NCBI GenBank assembly: GCA_031264605.1
Contig: JAISDQ010000246.1
Location: forward strand, 1 to 8,651
From: Synergistaceae bacterium
GTDB lineage: Bacteria; Synergistota; Synergistia; Synergistales; Synergistaceae
Length of the DNA stretch: 8,651 nucleotides
Reading direction: 5' to 3'
In this document: positions 6,315 to 8,651 of the stretch, one piece after another
How positions within the stretch are numbered: the first letter of the stretch is position 1
Layout of the letters: each line of letters opens with the position of its first letter
Program-made: the position numbers and the translations under genes
The notes under the pieces: generated by a model
What the model saw: only the letters and a program-made list of their open reading frames with translations
Database searches by the model: none
What the model was told of the DNA's origin: nothing

Positions 6315-7733
6315 TTGAATATGCAGCTTTATAATGACCTGTCCGGCAAAAAAGAGCGTTTCGAACCCTCGAAACCCGGGCATGTCACTTTCTACGCGTG
6401 CGGCCCAACCGTCTACGATTACTTCCATATCGGGAACGCGCGTCCTTTCATAGTGTTCGACGTGCTCAGGAGATTTTTCGAGTCCAAGGGACTGGAAGTC
6501 AATTTCATACAAAATTTCACCGACATAGACGACAAGATGATACAGCGGGCCGAACAGACGGGCGTGACAGTCGCGCAGCTCGCCGAAAAATTCATAGCGG
6601 CCTACTACGAGGACGCGGACTCTCTCGGGATAAGGCGCGCTTCCGCAAACCCGCGGGCCACCGACGAAATACCTTCGATAATAGAGATGATATCCGCGCT
6701 GATTAGAAAAGGTCACGCGTACGAGGCGAATGGGGACGTTTATTTCGAGGTCGATACCTTCCGGGAGTACGGTAAACTCTCCGGGCAAAGCCTGGAGGAT
6801 CTTCACGCGGGCGCGCGGGTCGAAGTCGACGAGCGCAAGCGCGCCCCCCTGGACTTCGCCCTCTGGAAGGCGCAAAAACCGGGAGAACCGGCGTGGGACA
6901 GCCCCTGGGGTCCGGGCAGGCCGGGCTGGCACATAGAGTGCAGCGCCATGGCCCGCCGTTATCTCGGCGAAACTATCGACATTCACGGAGGCGGTAGCGA
7001 CCTGATGTTCCCGCACCATGAAAACGAAATAGCGCAAAGCGAGGCCGCGAGCGGAAAACCTTTCGCGAGATTTTGGATTCACAACGGCTATCTCATGATA
7101 GATCAGGAAAAAATGTCGAAATCGCTCGGCAATTTTTTCACCGTGCGCGACGTGCGGTCGAAATTTTCGGCCGTCGTCGTCAGGCTTTTCATGCTCTCGG
7201 CCCACTACCGCTCGCCCGTCAGCTTTTCGCACGACACTCTCGAACAGGCGAGCCACGCGCAAGCGAGACTGCGCAACGGATGGGCCGAGATAAAATTCGC
7301 CCTGACCGCGCGCCCCTGCGAGGCGGCGCCCTGCGAGCCCGACGCTGAACTTCGCGAATCCCTGAAGGAGGCGCGCGCGTTGTTCGACGAGTGCATGGAG
7401 GACGACTTCAACACCGCCGGCGCGATCGGCGCCGTATTCGACGTCATTCACGCCACGAACGTCTCTCTGGGGCGCGAAGGCGGCATAGATTACGAAACGA
7501 TCGCCGGCGCCGCCGAGTTTCTTCGCATGGTCGAAGGCGTGATGGGCATAATCGGCATGGACGAAGAAAAAAGATCCGACGACGCCGAGATAGAAACGCT
7601 GGTAAACGAAAGATACGCGGCGAGAAAAAACAAAAACTACAAGCGCTCCGACGAAATACGCGGCATTCTGAACCAAAAGGGGATAATTCTGGAGGACACT
7701 CCTCAGGGCACGAGGTGGAAACGCGCCGAATGA
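6315..7733 (+). CDS. cysS: Cysteinyl-tRNA synthetase
   Basis: Class I aminoacyl-tRNA synthetase that charges tRNA-Cys in the cytosol. It is 472 residues from TTG 6315 (470 from ATG 6321), normal for bacterial CysRS (about 460-480). The Rossmann core has the HIGH-type motif HIGN (38-41, a normal variant here) in CGPTVYDYFHIGNARP and KMSKS at 266-270. The zinc/cysteine-selecting ligands are C29, C209 (WHIECSAM), H234 and E238 (FPHHENEIAQSE), at nearly the same spacing as in E. coli CysS. NFTDIDDKMI (67-76) is also classic. The DALR-like helical region and C-terminal anticodon-recognition part end in RGILNQKGIILEDTPQGTRWKR. The gene is monocistronic as far as I can see: divergent from uvrC, and followed four bases after its stop by a hairpin terminator. 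There is no T-box leader, so no tRNA-sensing control is visible. Confidence 0.97.
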   Translation: MNMQLYNDLSGKKERFEPSKPGHVTFYACGPTVYDYFHIGNARPFIVFDVLRRFFESKGLEVNFIQNFTDIDDKMIQRAEQTGVTVAQLAEKFIAAYYEDADSLGIRRASANPRATDEIPSIIEMISALIRKGHAYEANGDVYFEVDTFREYGKLSGQSLEDLHAGARVEVDERKRAPLDFALWKAQKPGEPAWDSPWGPGRPGWHIECSAMARRYLGETIDIHGGGSDLMFPHHENEIAQSEAASGKPFARFWIHNGYLMIDQEKMSKSLGNFFTVRDVRSKFSAVVVRLFMLSAHYRSPVSFSHDTLEQASHAQARLRNGWAEIKFALTARPCEAAPCEPDAELRESLKEARALFDECMEDDFNTAGAIGAVFDVIHATNVSLGREGGIDYETIAGAAEFLRMVEGVMGIIGMDEEKRSDDAEIETLVNERYAARKNKNYKRSDEIRGILNQKGIILEDTPQGTRWKRAE

Positions 7734-7737
7734 AAAA

Positions 7738-7782
7738 GCGGTTCCGGCCGCACGCGCGTCCGCCGGAACCGCCTCATTTTTT
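7738..7782. terminator. Bidirectional intrinsic terminator between cysS and the nitroreductase-like gene
   Basis: A perfect 11-bp stem, GCGGTTCCGGC (7738-7748) with GCCGGAACCGC (7762-7772), has a 13-nt loop. On the plus strand a six-T run (7777-7782) follows after CTCA. On the minus strand the five A's at 7733-7737 provide an immediate T run. It lies between the convergent cysS stop (7733) and the stop at 7792, so it serves both transcripts. Confidence 0.88.
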
Positions 7783-7791
7783 AAACCTCCC

Positions 7792-8430
7792 TCACCGTTT
7801 GGCGAGAGGCATTATGCAGAGCGGGACTTCATTATCCTTCAGTTTCAGCTCTTTTTTCACGGCGTCGGTTTTCATGCTGACCATATAACGGCCGCTTATG
7901 CCGAGAGAGTCGGCGGCCAGATAGATGTTTTGCGTCATAGCGCCCGACGCGATGAAAGCCAGCGCGTTCCCCGCGTTTATGCCGCTCGCGTCGCCCGTGC
8001 CTTTCGGATCGGACACGAAGACGAGAACGACCGGAGACGCTTCGGCAAAACCGTCGCCGGTTATATCCGGTAGGATGTTCCTCTCGTTCACCGTGACGAG
8101 GGCGTTGTTTTTCCAGTCGTACAGGAAAGCCCCTTCCGGGGTGACCGCGAAGATATTGACGTACGGCGGCTTGCCCATCGCGAACGGAACCGTCCAGCCC
8201 TTGCCGTTCCTGTTGAGTCCGCTCCCCGCCCACAGTATCGTCGACAGTTCCTCCCGGGATACCGCTCCTTTCGGAAAATCCCCCCTGCCCCCGGACGCGC
8301 GTCTTTCGAGCAGCGCGAAAATCCCGTCCCCGCCGTCTTTCCCCGGCGCCGGCAGTTTCTCGTCCGCGAAAGCCGCTGTTGCCGCGCAGCAACACAAAAG
8401 AAGCGCCAAAACGATCGTTTTTTGAACCAT
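7792..8430 (-). CDS. Exported SagB/nitroreductase-family protein
   Basis: 212 residues from ATG 8430 (GGAGGG six bases upstream; an in-frame TTG at 8436 is less likely). The N-terminus is a Sec signal peptide: K4, a hydrophobic core at 6-20, then AFA-DE with likely cleavage after Ala22. There is no twin-arginine and no proper lipobox (LLC lacks a small residue before Cys). The mature part resembles SagB/ThcOx-type FMN nitroreductases: LLERRAS (40-46) like the RRS phosphate-binding start, SREELSTILWAGSGLN (58-73), a beta region with AFLYDWKNNALVTV (101-114), and SGAMTQNIYLAADSLGI (162-178) like the family GHxxQNLxLAAxALGL helix. The usual PSAGALYP segment is altered to PFAMGKPPY (82-90). Enzyme activity, substrate and even flavin binding are therefore unproven. 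It is placed alone, convergent with cysS, with its own promoter. A periplasmic or exported location is inferred. Confidence 0.75.
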   Translation of the reverse strand: MVQKTIVLALLLCCCAATAAFADEKLPAPGKDGGDGIFALLERRASGGRGDFPKGAVSREELSTILWAGSGLNRNGKGWTVPFAMGKPPYVNIFAVTPEGAFLYDWKNNALVTVNERNILPDITGDGFAEASPVVLVFVSDPKGTGDASGINAGNALAFIASGAMTQNIYLAADSLGISGRYMVSMKTDAVKKELKLKDNEVPLCIMPLAKR

Positions 8431-8472
8431 CTTCAACCCTCCGATAAGGTTATATTTTTGAAAATCACATAC

Positions 8473-8500
8473 ATTATACCGCCAAATTTGGGAAGGTTAA
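8473..8500 (-). promoter_or_regulatory. Promoter of the exported nitroreductase-like gene
   Basis: On the minus strand this reads TTAACC (8500-8495), a 16-nt spacer, then a perfect TATAAT (8478-8473), about 43 nt before the ATG at 8430. The 10-bp palindrome CCAAATTTGG sits inside the spacer, a position where a bound repressor would block RNA polymerase. Confidence 0.55.
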
Positions 8501-8508
8501 AAAACCAT

Positions 8509-8536
8509 TTGACAATCTGTAATGGCGTAAAACAAT
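8509..8536 (+). promoter_or_regulatory. Candidate upstream promoter for the gene at 8645
   Basis: A consensus TTGACA (8509-8514), a 16-nt spacer and AACAAT (8531-8536, 4 of 6 to TATAAT). Used, it would give a leader of about 100 nt. The palindrome CAATATTG overlaps the -10. Confidence 0.35.
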
Positions 8537-8591
8537 ATTGGATACATGCGTATTCTAAATGATAGTCGTGCGCCATTTTCTCTAAAACAAG

Positions 8592-8621
8592 TTGTAAAAA
8601 ATAAATTATGTATGTTATATT
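8592..8621 (+). promoter_or_regulatory. Candidate proximal promoter for the gene at 8645
   Basis: TTGTAA (8592-8597), an 18-nt spacer and TATATT (8616-8621) with TGT just before it (extended -10). Predicted initiation near 8628 leaves a very short leader before the Shine-Dalgarno at 8633. Confidence 0.42.
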
Positions 8622-8644
8622 TTGAGAAAATAGAGGTGATTTTT

Positions 8645-8651
8645 ATGGCTG
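8645..8651 (+). CDS. Start of a plus-strand gene, cut by the window edge
   Basis: ATG GCT is preceded by GAGGTGA (8633-8639) with a 5-nt spacer, a strong ribosome binding site, and by two candidate promoters. Only Met-Ala is visible, so no function can be given. Confidence 0.55.

Larger units (their letters stand above)
8437..8644. other. AT-rich divergent intergenic region
   Basis: About 208 bp without an ORF I would support, distinctly AT-rich against the GC-rich genes. It holds divergent promoters and several short palindromes: CCAAATTTGG (8482-8491), CAATATTG (8533-8540), the pair AATGGCG (8521-8527) / CGCCATT (8571-8577), and ATTTTCTC (8575-8582) / GAGAAAAT (8624-8631). No riboswitch or tRNA was recognised. 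Confidence 0.6.

Noticed and set aside
8364..8430. Lipoprotein signal or Tat signal in the nitroreductase-like protein
   Set aside because: The residue before the first Cys of the LLCCC run is Leu, not the small residue of a lipobox, and there is no twin arginine. AFA-DE fits signal peptidase I.

Overview
The window is a compact, GC-rich, gene-dense stretch of a bacterial chromosome. I see no insertion sequence, CRISPR array, tRNA or rRNA. The lineage is probably an anaerobic, diderm bacterium of the Synergistota type. That placement is an inference from overall flavour (an exported SagB-like nitroreductase, and a WecG/TagA-type transferase preceded by a large membrane domain) and is not proven by any marker here.

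Minus-strand block, about 6187 down to 1. Six genes read leftward with very tight spacing: uvrC (nucleotide excision repair endonuclease), ribD, ribE, ribBA, ribH (the riboflavin pathway from GTP and ribulose 5-phosphate to riboflavin), then a large membrane protein that runs off the left edge. Gaps are 14 nt, a 1-nt stop/start overlap, 23 nt, 25 nt and 37 nt, with no terminator seen between genes, so one transcript is likely. No FMN riboswitch (RFN element) is visible before ribD or uvrC. The rib genes supply FMN and FAD precursors, while uvrC and the envelope gene look like passengers on the same transcript.

The two most unusual proteins are at the ends of this block. The UvrC is only 489 residues. 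It keeps the GIY-YIG nuclease, the four-cysteine cluster motif, the UVR motif, the RNase H-type nuclease and the tandem HhH, but lacks roughly 100 residues between UVR and the active RNase H domain. The leftmost gene encodes a WecA/MraY-like polytopic domain whose signature acidic and histidine residues are mostly replaced. It is fused to the start of a WecG/TagA (GT26) glycosyltransferase domain and looks like a catalytically dead lipid-carrier-binding module tethered to a transferase.

Right part. A divergent intergenic region of about 130 bp separates uvrC from cysS (cysteinyl-tRNA synthetase, plus strand). cysS ends at a strong hairpin flanked by A and T runs, which serves as a bidirectional terminator with the convergent, minus-strand SagB/nitroreductase-like secreted protein. 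A 200-bp AT-rich intergenic region with divergent promoters and several short palindromes follows. A new plus-strand gene begins at 8645, with only its first two codons inside the window.
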